Below are positions 46,322-55,352 of a DNA stretch of 64,000 bases, piece by piece; position 1 is the stretch's first letter; each line of letters opens with the position of its first letter. Under the pieces are notes generated by a model. That model saw nothing but the letters and a program-made list of their open reading frames with translations. It searched no databases and was not told where the DNA came from. Made by a program: the position numbers and the translations under genes. Source of the DNA: Verrucomicrobiota bacterium (lineage in GTDB: Bacteria; Verrucomicrobiota; Verrucomicrobiia; Methylacidiphilales; JBCCWR01); contig JBCCXA010000008.1 of NCBI GenBank assembly GCA_039192515.1, forward strand, positions 43,700 to 107,699. The letters run 5' to 3'.

Positions 46322-47308
46322 TTAACCTCCGATGGACGTCATTATGCGATCAGGCTGATAATTATCACGGAAGACATGCTCATCTGGTTTCATGGCTAGC
46401 GTTTCTTGAAAAATCTGCGTAAGCTTTTGCCTATCTAATTTAGGCCTCAACGAAGGCTTAAGGTCTGATGCCATATGATTACCCAGACAAGGGCGTAATG
46501 TTCCTTCGCAAGTGAGACGCATCTTATTACATCTGTCACAGAAATGAAAATCACTCATAGCACCAATAAATCCGACTCTTATACCTCTTTTAGGAAGACT
46601 GTAATAACGCGCAGGACCAAAACCAAAAGATGGCTGATGTTCAAGCACGTCCAATGACTCTTGACGCTCAATCATTTTTTTCGCCTCGTTAATGGGAAAA
46701 AAGTTAGAGTCATCTAACATTTCAGTCATACTGACAGGCATCAATTCAATGAAACGAAGGATATATCCATGTTCTTGTGCAAAATCAAGCAGTGGCATAA
46801 TTTGATCTTCATTCTTACCTCTCATTAACACAGTGTTAAGCTTAATACTAAATCCTAGTGTTTGAGCATACTCCAATCCATCAATCACTTCGTCTAGCCT
46901 ACCTCCGGTAAGACTATTATAAATCTTAGGCTCAATCGCATCTAAGCTCACATTGAGTTTTCTAAGCCCACCTTCATAAAGAGATTCCGCAAGATGCGCC
47001 AATCGAGTACCATTAGTCGTCAACGCCACATGCTCTACTCCAGGTATTTGAATCATTTCTTTAATAAAATCTTCAATTCCTCTTCGAATTAGTGGTTCAC
47101 CTCCCGTAATTCGGTACCGAGAAATACCTAGGGAGGAAGTGATGTGGACGATTTCTAATAATTCCTCATATGATAAAATATCTTCGCGCGGCAGCCAATC
47201 ATGGAAGTCCTTGGGCATACAATACAAGCAGCGCTCATTACAGCGGTCCGTTACTGAGACTCTGAGATAATCGACTTTGCGCCCAGAAGGATCCATCAGT
47301 GTAGTCAT
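46322..47308 (-). CDS. moaA: GTP 3',8-cyclase (MoaA)
   Basis: 328 residues. Radical-SAM enzyme starting molybdopterin synthesis from GTP. Radical-SAM cluster C23-x3-C27-x2-C30 in R-C-N-E-R-C-L-Y-C-M-P, the SAM-binding T-G-G-E-P-L, a C-terminal second cluster (C-D-R-C-N-K-M-R-L-T-C-E-G-T-L-R-P-C) and the conserved final Gly-Gly are all present. It is the first moa gene after the nitrate reductase (69-bp gap), heading moaA-moaD-moaE-moeA-moaC-mog. Confidence 0.96.
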   Translation of the reverse strand: MTTLMDPSGRKVDYLRVSVTDRCNERCLYCMPKDFHDWLPREDILSYEELLEIVHITSSLGISRYRITGGEPLIRRGIEDFIKEMIQIPGVEHVALTTNGTRLAHLAESLYEGGLRKLNVSLDAIEPKIYNSLTGGRLDEVIDGLEYAQTLGFSIKLNTVLMRGKNEDQIMPLLDFAQEHGYILRFIELMPVSMTEMLDDSNFFPINEAKKMIERQESLDVLEHQPSFGFGPARYYSLPKRGIRVGFIGAMSDFHFCDRCNKMRLTCEGTLRPCLGNHMASDLKPSLRPKLDRQKLTQIFQETLAMKPDEHVFRDNYQPDRIMTSIGG

Positions 47309-47377
47309 ACTGAGAGAATATAAATATTTTACTTAAAGGCAATAAAAGGAAGGTATATAGCCGCCGTTTAGCTTCGC

Positions 47378-49588
47378 CTACTTCTTAATCCTGACTGCAC
47401 AAAACTTGTAAGAGGGCTCCCTTGAGTACGGATCAAAATCAGGATACGTTAGCTGATTTGTCTTCGCATAATGCATAGGCATAAATATCTGTCCTCTCTG
47501 CACAGTAGGCGCTGACACAACCGTCGCTTTTATCTTTCCGCGTCGTGATTCAATAGTAGCTTGATCTTGTGGATAAAGGCCATATTCACCCATGTCCTCA
47601 GGGTGCATTTCTATATATAAACTTTTGGGGTATAACTTTTTTAAGACATCTGATTTTCCAGTCCGAGTCTGTGTATGCCATTGAGATGAGGTCCCTCGTC
47701 CAGTCAATAAAATAAAAGGGTAAGATGAGCATGTTGGCTCTGCTACCTTTCTTGGCTTTTCAAAAATAAAACGCGCTTTACCATCAGGGTGATAAAATTG
47801 ACCATCCTCGAATAGCCTACGCTCTTTTTTATATTTCTGGTTGGCACCTTCTGGCCAGGGCCACTGGACACCACCCAGTTGGTCAATCATTTGGTAATCC
47901 TCGACACCCGTAAAGTCACAGGGCTGACCTTTACTTAGCTCTTTTAATGTTTGAAAAACATCCTCTGTTGAATGCCAAGAACGAAAGAGATCTGCACAAC
48001 CCCAATAATTTGCAATAAGCTTAAAAATATAAAAATCTGCGAGTGCTTTGCCGGGAGCCCTTTTCACCTTTTTAATCACACCCATTCTTCTCTCTGAATT
48101 AATAAAGGTTCCCTCTTTTTCACCCCAGCCAGCAGCCGGTAAAAGTAAATCAGCTACTTGAGCTGTTTCAGTGGAATGATAGATGTCTTGCACAACTAAA
48201 AAGTCTAACTTTTCTCGAACTTTCTTGAATCCGTTTTGATTAATCCAAGAATGTGCCGTATTGGTGGCAATCACCCAAAGCCCTTTGATTTCACCATTAT
48301 CTATTCCTCTAATAATTTGATCATACGCCCAACTATTCTCTCGAGGAATAAGCTCTTCATCCATACCAAAGATCTCCGCAACTTTTTTCCGATCTGCATC
48401 ATTCTGAAAGCTATGCCCTCCCAACAAGTTAGTGGTATTACTAAAAAGCCTAGAACCCATGGCATTGCACTGACCCGTGATTGAATTAGCTCCTGTCCCA
48501 GGCCTCCCAATATTACCTGTCATCAATGCTAGATTAATAATGGATTGAGCGATGCGGGTTCCTTCATGGCTTTGATTCACACCCATCGTCCACCAGAATG
48601 AAACACGCTTACCTTTATGGATTTTTTCTGCTAACTGATTGAATTCTTTGGAAGTTATACCACTAGCTTCAAAGACTTTCTCTTCATCAAATTCCTTAAC
48701 AAATTCTTCGAATTCAGAGAAATCACGGGTATGCGCTTCGATAAATTTCCTATCGATCCAGCCCTCTTTAATGAGTTTGTTTGCTAACCCGTATAGCAAA
48801 GTCAAATCAGATTTAGGGCGAATAGCCAAGTGTTGCGTAGCAGCTGCTGCTGTTTCCGTTTTTCTTGGATCAATGACAATAATCTCAGGGTGATGAGGAT
48901 TTCTTAAAACCCTTTGCCACATAATTGGATGAGCAATACACAAATTTGAACCTACAAACACCAGGACATCAGACTCTTCAAAGTCCCCATAAGTATAAGG
49001 TGGAGAATCAAAACCAAATGACTGTTTATAAGCGACAACCGAGGTAGCCATGCATTGGCGTGTATTACCATCTCCGTGGGTTACACCCATCCCAAATTTA
49101 GCTAATGATCCCAGCATAGCCATTTCTTCCATGGGAATTTGCCCAGTACTTAAAAAAGCTACAGAAGCTTTCCCGTGTTTTTCCTGAATCTGTTTAAACC
49201 TGCGACAGAACTCTAGCATCGCCTTCTCCCAATCCACCTCTTTGACAACGCCATCATCTCCTCGAAGCAGGGGCATAGTAGCTCGATCACTCGATTCTAA
49301 AACTGATAAAGCTTCCCAACCTTTCGGGCAGGCCATCCCCAGATTGACTGGATAATCCGTATCCGCCGAAAGGTTAATGGCTTCCCCGTCTTTTAGATGC
49401 AGCTTCAAACCACAACCTGTTGCACAAAACCCACAAATCGCAGTGGTTGTTGCATCGGGTGCTACTTTCTCGGGAACTTTTCCTAATCCAAACCTACCGG
49501 GCGTTTGTACAAGCTCCTTAGTAAGAGGTCCATTCCATTCTCGGATAAGAGAATGCTTTTTTAACATTTGGCTAATCATTTGGATCAT
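47378..49588 (-). CDS. nasA: Assimilatory-type nitrate reductase, molybdopterin catalytic subunit (NasA-like)
   Basis: 736 residues. Bis-MGD oxidoreductase with an N-terminal [4Fe-4S] site, C52-x2-C55-x3-C59-x27-C87-P-K-G-W. Later regions D-G-N-T-R-Q-C, P-R-K-T-E-T-A and A-T-N-T fit the NasA/NapA family, and the Mo site is probably Cys in 'NTRQC'. There is no Tat (twin-Arg) signal, so it is cytoplasmic. It starts by a 4-bp ATGA overlap with the DmsB-DmsC-like fusion, its probable electron donor. Role: nitrate to nitrite, feeding the NirA-type enzyme upstream. A formate dehydrogenase reading is less likely given the neighbours. Confidence 0.85.
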   Translation of the reverse strand: MIQMISQMLKKHSLIREWNGPLTKELVQTPGRFGLGKVPEKVAPDATTTAICGFCATGCGLKLHLKDGEAINLSADTDYPVNLGMACPKGWEALSVLESSDRATMPLLRGDDGVVKEVDWEKAMLEFCRRFKQIQEKHGKASVAFLSTGQIPMEEMAMLGSLAKFGMGVTHGDGNTRQCMATSVVAYKQSFGFDSPPYTYGDFEESDVLVFVGSNLCIAHPIMWQRVLRNPHHPEIIVIDPRKTETAAAATQHLAIRPKSDLTLLYGLANKLIKEGWIDRKFIEAHTRDFSEFEEFVKEFDEEKVFEASGITSKEFNQLAEKIHKGKRVSFWWTMGVNQSHEGTRIAQSIINLALMTGNIGRPGTGANSITGQCNAMGSRLFSNTTNLLGGHSFQNDADRKKVAEIFGMDEELIPRENSWAYDQIIRGIDNGEIKGLWVIATNTAHSWINQNGFKKVREKLDFLVVQDIYHSTETAQVADLLLPAAGWGEKEGTFINSERRMGVIKKVKRAPGKALADFYIFKLIANYWGCADLFRSWHSTEDVFQTLKELSKGQPCDFTGVEDYQMIDQLGGVQWPWPEGANQKYKKERRLFEDGQFYHPDGKARFIFEKPRKVAEPTCSSYPFILLTGRGTSSQWHTQTRTGKSDVLKKLYPKSLYIEMHPEDMGEYGLYPQDQATIESRRGKIKATVVSAPTVQRGQIFMPMHYAKTNQLTYPDFDPYSREPSYKFCAVRIKK

Positions 49589-51249
49589 GAAGCGATTCCT
49601 CCGGGCATTTTATAAGCAACAACTGCTCGGAAAAAGAGGTAGCGCTCCAGGAGCTCAGCTAGCACTATACTACCTAGAGCTACCCATGGGCTTAGCGTTA
49701 TAATGGATACTCCCAAGACCAAAAACACAAAGCGTAAGACTGACTCTAATCGCAATTGATTCAACATTAATTGAGCTGACTTCGCATCAGTCTTTTTTCC
49801 AATTAATTTTTTGTCTCTGTAAGCGAGAAGAAATCCTGTTTCTAGGAGCCCTTTAGTCAAAGCTGAGATGATTGTAACAGTCAGGGCTATGGTGTGACCC
49901 GTTATCACATAGCTGGCTGCAGCACCTAAAAGAGTTGTCGATAATAAAAACTTAGAAAGCGTCCAACGCATCCGCCAAAAAACTCTCTGAGTATCGACGT
50001 AGACCATGACCGAACAAATCACACAAATCAGTCCTACAGCAAAACAAGCAAAGGCAACAAATGAGAGGGGTATTTGATCAACCCAAGGAAAGTCTGAATA
50101 GTTTTTAACAAGAAGTAACCCTGCATAACCAATTGCCATAGGCGCATAAAGTCCAAAGCCAACAACTTCACGACTCAACCAAGACTTTCTTAGTCCCAAG
50201 AAAGCCCTCCATGCTTTCAAGGGCTGACCCAGATGCAAAACACTCGCACCAATACCTACCAAGCCACTAAATAAAGCAATAGCACTGAGCCACAACTCGG
50301 GCTCAAATTCGAACAGACGCAAAAACATTTCTGCTCCTATTGAACCAACTGAGAGTTGGGTTAAAACCAGCATAAAAACTAAAGGCATATGAGAGTGCTC
50401 AGGAGCCACTTCAAAAGTATTTGCAGAGAAAAAGGATCCTTGTGAGGGCGATTTTCGTTTCGAGATATATCTTGAGCTTGGTTTGGTATAACCAGAGTCG
50501 TAAGCACCAGGAACTAGAGCCGAGCCGCTAAGTCTTTCAGCCGTTAATTCAGACTTGTCAACTTTGATAATACGAATCGCTTCATTTGGACAGGCCTGGA
50601 CGCAAGCAGGTGCCTCGCCCACTGATAATCTGCTGTGACACATGTCACACTTACGAACAATCCCCTTTTCCTCTGAATACTTAGGAACGTCGTAAGGACA
50701 CTTTAGGATACAATACTGACACCCAATACACTGATCATCTAAATGCCTGACAATACCAGTAGATTCATCCTTATCATAAGCTAGAACCGGGCAACCGTCC
50801 AAACATCCTGGCTCTGCACAGTGATGACATGCTGTTGTTACAGTATACTGAGCAGGCATTTCATCCATTTCAACAATAGTGGAGTCTGAGAAAATAGTTC
50901 CGACATCACGCCATGTCTCATTTGCATCAAGACCATTAAGGCTATGGCAAGCACTTACACAAGCCTTACACCCCGAACAAGTATCTAAATCAACCTCGAA
51001 AGCATACTGCTCATCAACGGTTGGCTTCTCCAGTGGAATCAGATTATGATAATACTTTGCTTGTGATGGCTCACTATTTACCTCATGCCATTTAGAAAAT
51101 TCCTCAACTGCGGTCAATTCCTGCTGCTTTTGGATGTAGCGACTAATCAGATCGCCTTCATCCACAAGCTCATCAAGTGCCGCATCAAACTCTCTGTTTT
51201 TTAAAGCAGGAGTTTTACTATGCGGCGGCAGCTGCAAGATTTGTTCCAT
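49585..51249 (-). CDS. DmsB-DmsC-like fusion: four-cluster Fe-S protein joined to membrane anchor
   Basis: 554 residues from the ATG at 51249 (TTG at 51252 also in frame). The first ~270 residues form a DmsB-type ferredoxin with four cysteine groups: [37 protein letters not shown] and C-D-M-C..A-C-V-Q-A-C-P. From about 285 onward eight membrane helices of the DmsC type follow. In DMSO reductases these are two subunits; here they are one chain, next to a cytoplasmic nitrate reductase with which it overlaps by 4 bp. Likely role: passing electrons from quinol to nitrate reductase. It overlaps nirA by 32 bp. Confidence 0.82.
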   Translation of the reverse strand: MEQILQLPPHSKTPALKNREFDAALDELVDEGDLISRYIQKQQELTAVEEFSKWHEVNSEPSQAKYYHNLIPLEKPTVDEQYAFEVDLDTCSGCKACVSACHSLNGLDANETWRDVGTIFSDSTIVEMDEMPAQYTVTTACHHCAEPGCLDGCPVLAYDKDESTGIVRHLDDQCIGCQYCILKCPYDVPKYSEEKGIVRKCDMCHSRLSVGEAPACVQACPNEAIRIIKVDKSELTAERLSGSALVPGAYDSGYTKPSSRYISKRKSPSQGSFFSANTFEVAPEHSHMPLVFMLVLTQLSVGSIGAEMFLRLFEFEPELWLSAIALFSGLVGIGASVLHLGQPLKAWRAFLGLRKSWLSREVVGFGLYAPMAIGYAGLLLVKNYSDFPWVDQIPLSFVAFACFAVGLICVICSVMVYVDTQRVFWRMRWTLSKFLLSTTLLGAAASYVITGHTIALTVTIISALTKGLLETGFLLAYRDKKLIGKKTDAKSAQLMLNQLRLESVLRFVFLVLGVSIITLSPWVALGSIVLAELLERYLFFRAVVAYKMPGGIAS

Positions 51250-53056
51250 CAATAAGGTCCCTTAACTCTTCAATCTCATACCGATTGCAAAATGTCTGGA
51301 ATGCTTCACCGTCCTGGCGATTTTTCATATAACCATTCAAGATCCCAAATATCTTTTCTTTCAAAACTGGAACAGGAACTGCCTTAGCATACTCGCGACC
51401 CAATTTACGGTTTTTTCCAAACCCTCCTCCGATGACCACGTGATATGCTTCCACTTTCTCCCCATCAACTTTGGCTGTAGCTCCCAACAAACCAATATCC
51501 CCGATGTAATGTTGAGCACATGAGTGTGGACAGCCAGTAAGATGAATATTAACAGGTTGATCTAGTTTTAGCTCCTCATCCAAATATTCCATCAACTCTA
51601 TGGCATGCCCTTTGGTCTGGGTTGCCGCAAACTTGCAATAACTATTTCCAGTGCAAGCAACTACACCACTACGTATATGCGACTGCTTCCAATATAGACC
51701 TATCTCTTCTATTTTTTCTTGTAGTTCACCTAATTTGGCCTGGGGAACATTGGAAATAATAAAATTCTGCCAGACAGTTAAGCGAATCTCTCCGTTACCA
51801 TAAGCATCCGCAAGATCTGCCACCTCAAACATTTGCTCGGGGGTGATTTGTCCAGCTTCTAAACCCACACCTAGATAGTGAAGGCCATCTTGTTTTTGAG
51901 GATAAGCTCCCACATGAGAATGCGCCACATCTGGCAGGTCATTCCATTGAGAAAGTTTTGATTGACCTGCCTCATCTAGTTCATCAAAGAAAAGCTCCGA
52001 GCCGTATTCTGAAGCAATCTCTTCGCGCATTTTTTCCATACCCCATGAATCCACCACATATTTGAATCGCGCCTTTTTGCGATTTGTACGGTCTCCGTTT
52101 TTGATAAAAATCCTTAGTAACGCACAAGCGACATCTACAATCTCATTAGGCTTGGCGAGAACACCTAAGTCCGTGGCAAAAGTCTTATGTCCTGTTACAC
52201 CGCCGAGAGCAATTCTAAAGTAAATACCAGGATCTAAGCCTTCGTCATTTGCTTTCACCTTGACCGCAGTAAAACCAATATCATTTGTGTCCTCTAAGGC
52301 GCTAACTAAACCACCGCCATCGAAGGCAATATTGAATTTTCTAGGGAGATCGTAAAATTCAAGCGTGTTAATAATACGCAACGCCAGCTCCTTGTAGTAA
52401 GGAGTCACATCGATCAATTCGTAAGGGTCAATACCAGCAGTGGCATTCGCTGTGATATTGCGCACATTGTCAGCACCAGCCCCACGCGTATGCAATCCTA
52501 CTTCTTGAACACTCTCTAAAAAAGCGGGAGCATCCTTAGGTTGAATAAGCCTACATTGGATATTATTTCTGGTCGTGATCTGCACATATCCAGAAGTCAA
52601 CTCCTTGGCCGCTTTAGCAATACCTCTTAGCTGATAGCTCTTGAGCATACCGCCAGGTATACGTAAGCGACTCATGAAACCTTCAGCTACAGGTGTTAAG
52701 TAAAATAGACCGTTCCATTTAAATTTAAATACATCACCGCCCTCGGGAAACTTGTTTTCTCTTGCATTCTCTACAATGCGCTTAAAGGACGCTAAAGGAT
52801 TTTCCTCAATTTTTAGCTTCTCCTCCTTGCAGAGAGAGTCCCAATCTACGTCTTCCAAGACCGTGCCACAGGTCCCTTTGGAAGGCATGCTACCTCCGGG
52901 CGTTTCAGCTAAGTCACTAAAAGCAACTCCTTTTGACTTCAGACCTGTTACAAAGCCATCAAGATATAGCTTTTGTTCATCATTGATAGACTTACCAATA
53001 TCACTCAAACTTTCTGCTGCTTTATCAATCACAGGATTTTTTACATTAAGGCCCAT
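51218..53056 (-). CDS. nirA: Siroheme/[4Fe-4S] nitrite reductase, NirA type (sulfite reductase family)
   Basis: 612 residues. It reduces nitrite to ammonium with six electrons. Siroheme/cluster ligands C468-x5-C474 (C-T-G-N-S-Y-C-K-F-A) and C509-x3-C513 (L-T-G-C-P-H-S-C-A-Q) are present, plus a T-S-G-Y-V-Q-I-T-T-R-N-N-I-Q segment. An N-terminal extension of about 70 residues carries D-E-Q-K-L-Y-L-D-G-F (26-35). AAGGAG lies 8 nt before ATG. The neighbours (nasA, CysJ-like flavoprotein) point to nitrite; sulfite reductase is the main alternative, since the families share the fold. Confidence 0.85.
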   Translation of the reverse strand: MGLNVKNPVIDKAAESLSDIGKSINDEQKLYLDGFVTGLKSKGVAFSDLAETPGGSMPSKGTCGTVLEDVDWDSLCKEEKLKIEENPLASFKRIVENARENKFPEGGDVFKFKWNGLFYLTPVAEGFMSRLRIPGGMLKSYQLRGIAKAAKELTSGYVQITTRNNIQCRLIQPKDAPAFLESVQEVGLHTRGAGADNVRNITANATAGIDPYELIDVTPYYKELALRIINTLEFYDLPRKFNIAFDGGGLVSALEDTNDIGFTAVKVKANDEGLDPGIYFRIALGGVTGHKTFATDLGVLAKPNEIVDVACALLRIFIKNGDRTNRKKARFKYVVDSWGMEKMREEIASEYGSELFFDELDEAGQSKLSQWNDLPDVAHSHVGAYPQKQDGLHYLGVGLEAGQITPEQMFEVADLADAYGNGEIRLTVWQNFIISNVPQAKLGELQEKIEEIGLYWKQSHIRSGVVACTGNSYCKFAATQTKGHAIELMEYLDEELKLDQPVNIHLTGCPHSCAQHYIGDIGLLGATAKVDGEKVEAYHVVIGGGFGKNRKLGREYAKAVPVPVLKEKIFGILNGYMKNRQDGEAFQTFCNRYEIEELRDLIDGTNLAAAAA

Positions 53057-53275
53057 TACTTATTCTCCTTTTCTCGATTAGCTAACTGAATTCAACACTC
53101 TTAATTCTGGTTTTTCGGCAATACCATCTACTCCATTCTGATCCTTTATACTAACACCTCTAATTTGCAGCCCCTTTACAAAGCCGTCCAAGTATAGCTT
53201 CTGCTCGTCACTCATAGGTTGCCCTAGCGCGCTTAGACTTTCGGCCGCTTTATCAATCACAGGATTTTTTACATT
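53019..53275. repeat. 29-bp direct repeat from duplicated gene starts
   Basis: An identical 29-bp block occurs at 53019-53047 (5' end of the NirA-type gene) and at 53247-53275 (5' end of the 68-codon gene). The surrounding 130 bp are also similar. It marks a partial tandem duplication of the beginning of the nitrite reductase gene. Confidence 0.9.
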
Positions 53276-53284
53276 CACACTCAT
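53078..53284 (-). CDS. 68-residue protein duplicating the NirA N-terminal extension
   Basis: The first 44 residues match the N-terminus of the adjacent nitrite reductase at 32 of 44 positions (shared N-V-K-N-P-V-I-D-K-A-A-E-S-L-S and D-E-Q-K-L-Y-L-D-G-F-V), then the sequence diverges and stops. No catalytic part remains. It sits between nirA (21 bp downstream) and the CysJ-like gene (37 bp upstream). It could be a decaying duplicate, or a free-standing docking module, since the CysJ-like protein carries a related E-Q-R-Q-W-L-S-G-F at residues 16-24. The conserved reading frame and start favour a retained product. Confidence 0.6.
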   Translation of the reverse strand: MSVNVKNPVIDKAAESLSALGQPMSDEQKLYLDGFVKGLQIRGVSIKDQNGVDGIAEKPELRVLNSVS

Positions 53285-53321
53285 CTTTAATTGGTTGCTA
53301 AACTAGCCCTATATTTGCCAT

Positions 53322-55094
53322 TCAATAAACATCGCGTTGATAACGCTTGTCGTCTTTGAGTTTTTTGACGTATGCCTTAGCATCCTCCTCACTGATCTTG
53401 CCTTGTTCTTTGGCAATCTGATGAAGGGCAGCATCAACATCTTTAGCCATACGACTCGCATCACCACAAACATAGAAATGTGCACCTTCTTGAAGCCAAG
53501 CCCATAACTCTTCAGCTTCTTCTAACATTCGGGTTTGCACATATATTTTCTCCTTCTGATCTCTGGAAAAAGCAAGAGAGAGGCGACTTAGGACCCCGCT
53601 ATCCAAATAACCCCTAATCTGTTCACTATAGAGAAAATCAGTCTTCTCATGCTGATCACCAAAAAACAACCAGTTCTTGCCTTCCGCTTTTGTGAATGCT
53701 CGCTCTTCCAAAAATGCTCTGAAGGGCGCTATACCCGTTCCCGGGCCCACCATAATAACTGGCTTGCTCAAATCCTCCGGCAAGCGAAACCCATGTGCCA
53801 GTTGCACGAAGACTCCCGTTTTCTCACCTAACGCCAAACGGTCGGCTAAAAACGTTGAACAAACACCACCATGTGCACGCCCATCATGATCCCAACGCAC
53901 TGCTCCAACTGTTAAGTGAACTTCACCAGGATGTGCCTTGGGACTCGACGCTATCGAATATAGCCTGATGTTTAATTTCTTTTGCGTTTCTAAAAAGGCA
54001 CTGAGATCTGGATTACACGGAAAGTCATGTAAAACATCAACTGGATCACGCCCCCAAAGATAGTCTTCTAATAACTTTTTATTCTCTTTTTCCAAAAGCT
54101 TTAGCAGTTCTTCAGACTTACTTGACTCTGCTACTAGCTTGAGAAATTTAGGCGAAACTTTAGTAACATCATAATTGTTTATCAAAGCTTCTCGTAAAAT
54201 AGTTTCATTTCCATCAGGCGTGGCGACTCTCTCATCACCTTTGGCCCCAAGCTTAGAAATCAACAAATCTACATAGGCCTCATCATTGGAAGGCATAACT
54301 CCTAAAGCATCCCCTACCTCATATTCCAATCCAGACCCCTCTAAAGAAAAGGCTATATGACGAACATCTTTAGCAGACCCTTCTCCATTTAAAGCAACAT
54401 TATCCAGTAAAGCTGATGGGAAATGATTTTTGCGATCATATGTAACTGGAGCACTCCCTTCCACTAATTCGGCTGTGGCCCCTTCCAAAGATGCTGCATC
54501 CGATGCATCAACCGCAAATTCTGACATAGCACTCAAGGCCCCCTTGATCCATTCTTCGGAAGGCTCTTCAAAATCAACATCGCAATCCACTCTCGGGTAC
54601 ACTCGCCTGGCGCCTAAGGCTTCAAAACGAGCGTCCAAATCTTTACCTGCCTGACAAAAATCAGCGTAGTTCGTATCACCTAGTGCCAAGACTGAAAAAT
54701 TCACACCATCCAACTTCGGAGCATCATCAGAAGATAGTGCAGCCCAAAAATCCGCAGCGTTATCTGGCATTTCACCCTCGCCCCAAGTGCTGGTAGCAAT
54801 GAGAACATTCGCTGAAGTCTTTACTTGATCCGGAGTCGCCTCATTCAATTCTTTGACTTGGGCACCAAAACCAAACTCTTGTGATTTCTTGCCAATACTT
54901 TTGGCCAATGACTCAGTATTACCACTTTGGCTTCCAAAGAGAACCAACAAGGTCTTCAGGCTTGCTTCCTCCGGAACGACTGCTGTCGCTCCATCTATCG
55001 GAGGGCTTGCTAGACCAGATAAAAAGCCACTTAGCCATTGACGTTGTTCTTTAGTGAATGGTGCATCTGCCGGCAAATTCGTTGTATAACTCAT
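53322..55094 (-). CDS. CysJ-like NADPH flavoprotein (nitrite/sulfite reductase reductase)
   Basis: 590 residues. Diflavin reductase: flavodoxin domain with FMN-loop G-S-Q-S-G-N-T (54-60), FAD-binding domain with Y-S-I-A-S-S-P and G-G-V-C-S-T-F, NADPH domain with G-P-G-T-G-I-A-P-F-R, and the C-terminal K-R-Y-Q-R-D-V-Y typical of CysJ. It supplies electrons from NADPH to a siroheme enzyme. A cysI is not present; the NirA-type reductase two genes downstream is the likely partner. Residues 14-28 share the E-Q-x-x-W/Y-L-x-G-F-x-x-G-L motif of that enzyme. A role in sulfite reduction cannot be ruled out. Confidence 0.85.
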   Translation of the reverse strand: MSYTTNLPADAPFTKEQRQWLSGFLSGLASPPIDGATAVVPEEASLKTLLVLFGSQSGNTESLAKSIGKKSQEFGFGAQVKELNEATPDQVKTSANVLIATSTWGEGEMPDNAADFWAALSSDDAPKLDGVNFSVLALGDTNYADFCQAGKDLDARFEALGARRVYPRVDCDVDFEEPSEEWIKGALSAMSEFAVDASDAASLEGATAELVEGSAPVTYDRKNHFPSALLDNVALNGEGSAKDVRHIAFSLEGSGLEYEVGDALGVMPSNDEAYVDLLISKLGAKGDERVATPDGNETILREALINNYDVTKVSPKFLKLVAESSKSEELLKLLEKENKKLLEDYLWGRDPVDVLHDFPCNPDLSAFLETQKKLNIRLYSIASSPKAHPGEVHLTVGAVRWDHDGRAHGGVCSTFLADRLALGEKTGVFVQLAHGFRLPEDLSKPVIMVGPGTGIAPFRAFLEERAFTKAEGKNWLFFGDQHEKTDFLYSEQIRGYLDSGVLSRLSLAFSRDQKEKIYVQTRMLEEAEELWAWLQEGAHFYVCGDASRMAKDVDAALHQIAKEQGKISEEDAKAYVKKLKDDKRYQRDVY

Positions 55095-55160
55095 ATTTTC
55101 TTTGTATTAGTCTATATTTAATTTATGCACCCTTTATGCCATGGCAGCTATTTGCTATTA

Positions 55161-55203
55161 AATATTTGTGAATATTGTTAGCCCTTTGATGAATTTCATT
55201 CAT
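55161..55203. promoter_or_regulatory. Dyad elements upstream of the CysJ-like gene
   Basis: In the 258-bp gap before the CysJ-like gene, ATGAAT-TTC-ATTCAT (55189-55203) is a perfect inverted repeat with 6-bp arms and a 3-bp spacer. AATATT-TGTG-AATATT (55161-55176) lies next to it. They are 67-109 bp upstream of the start codon, a position suited to an operator of the nitrate-assimilation operon. I match them to no known regulator. The rest of the gap (55095-55352) shows no gene. Confidence 0.3.
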
Positions 55204-55352
55204 ATCCTATAATCTCCCTTTAAAACTGGCTTATCCTGGAAATACTCTCCGAACATTCGCTCATCATGATACAAAAATAACTTATCACCAGATTTTGAAA
55301 TGTATAAAATTCTCCATGTTGTCGATTTATGGAACAACATAAATTCATCATT

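Noticed and set aside
51218..55094. Sulfite reductase (CysI/CysJ) reading for the siroheme enzyme and flavoprotein
   Set aside because: Possible by family, but the adjacent nitrate reductase and molybdopterin genes fit nitrite better; retained only as an alternative.
55316..55340. Terminator downstream of ccsA
   Set aside because: The 7-bp AT-rich stem has an 11-nt loop and no T-run on the relevant strand.
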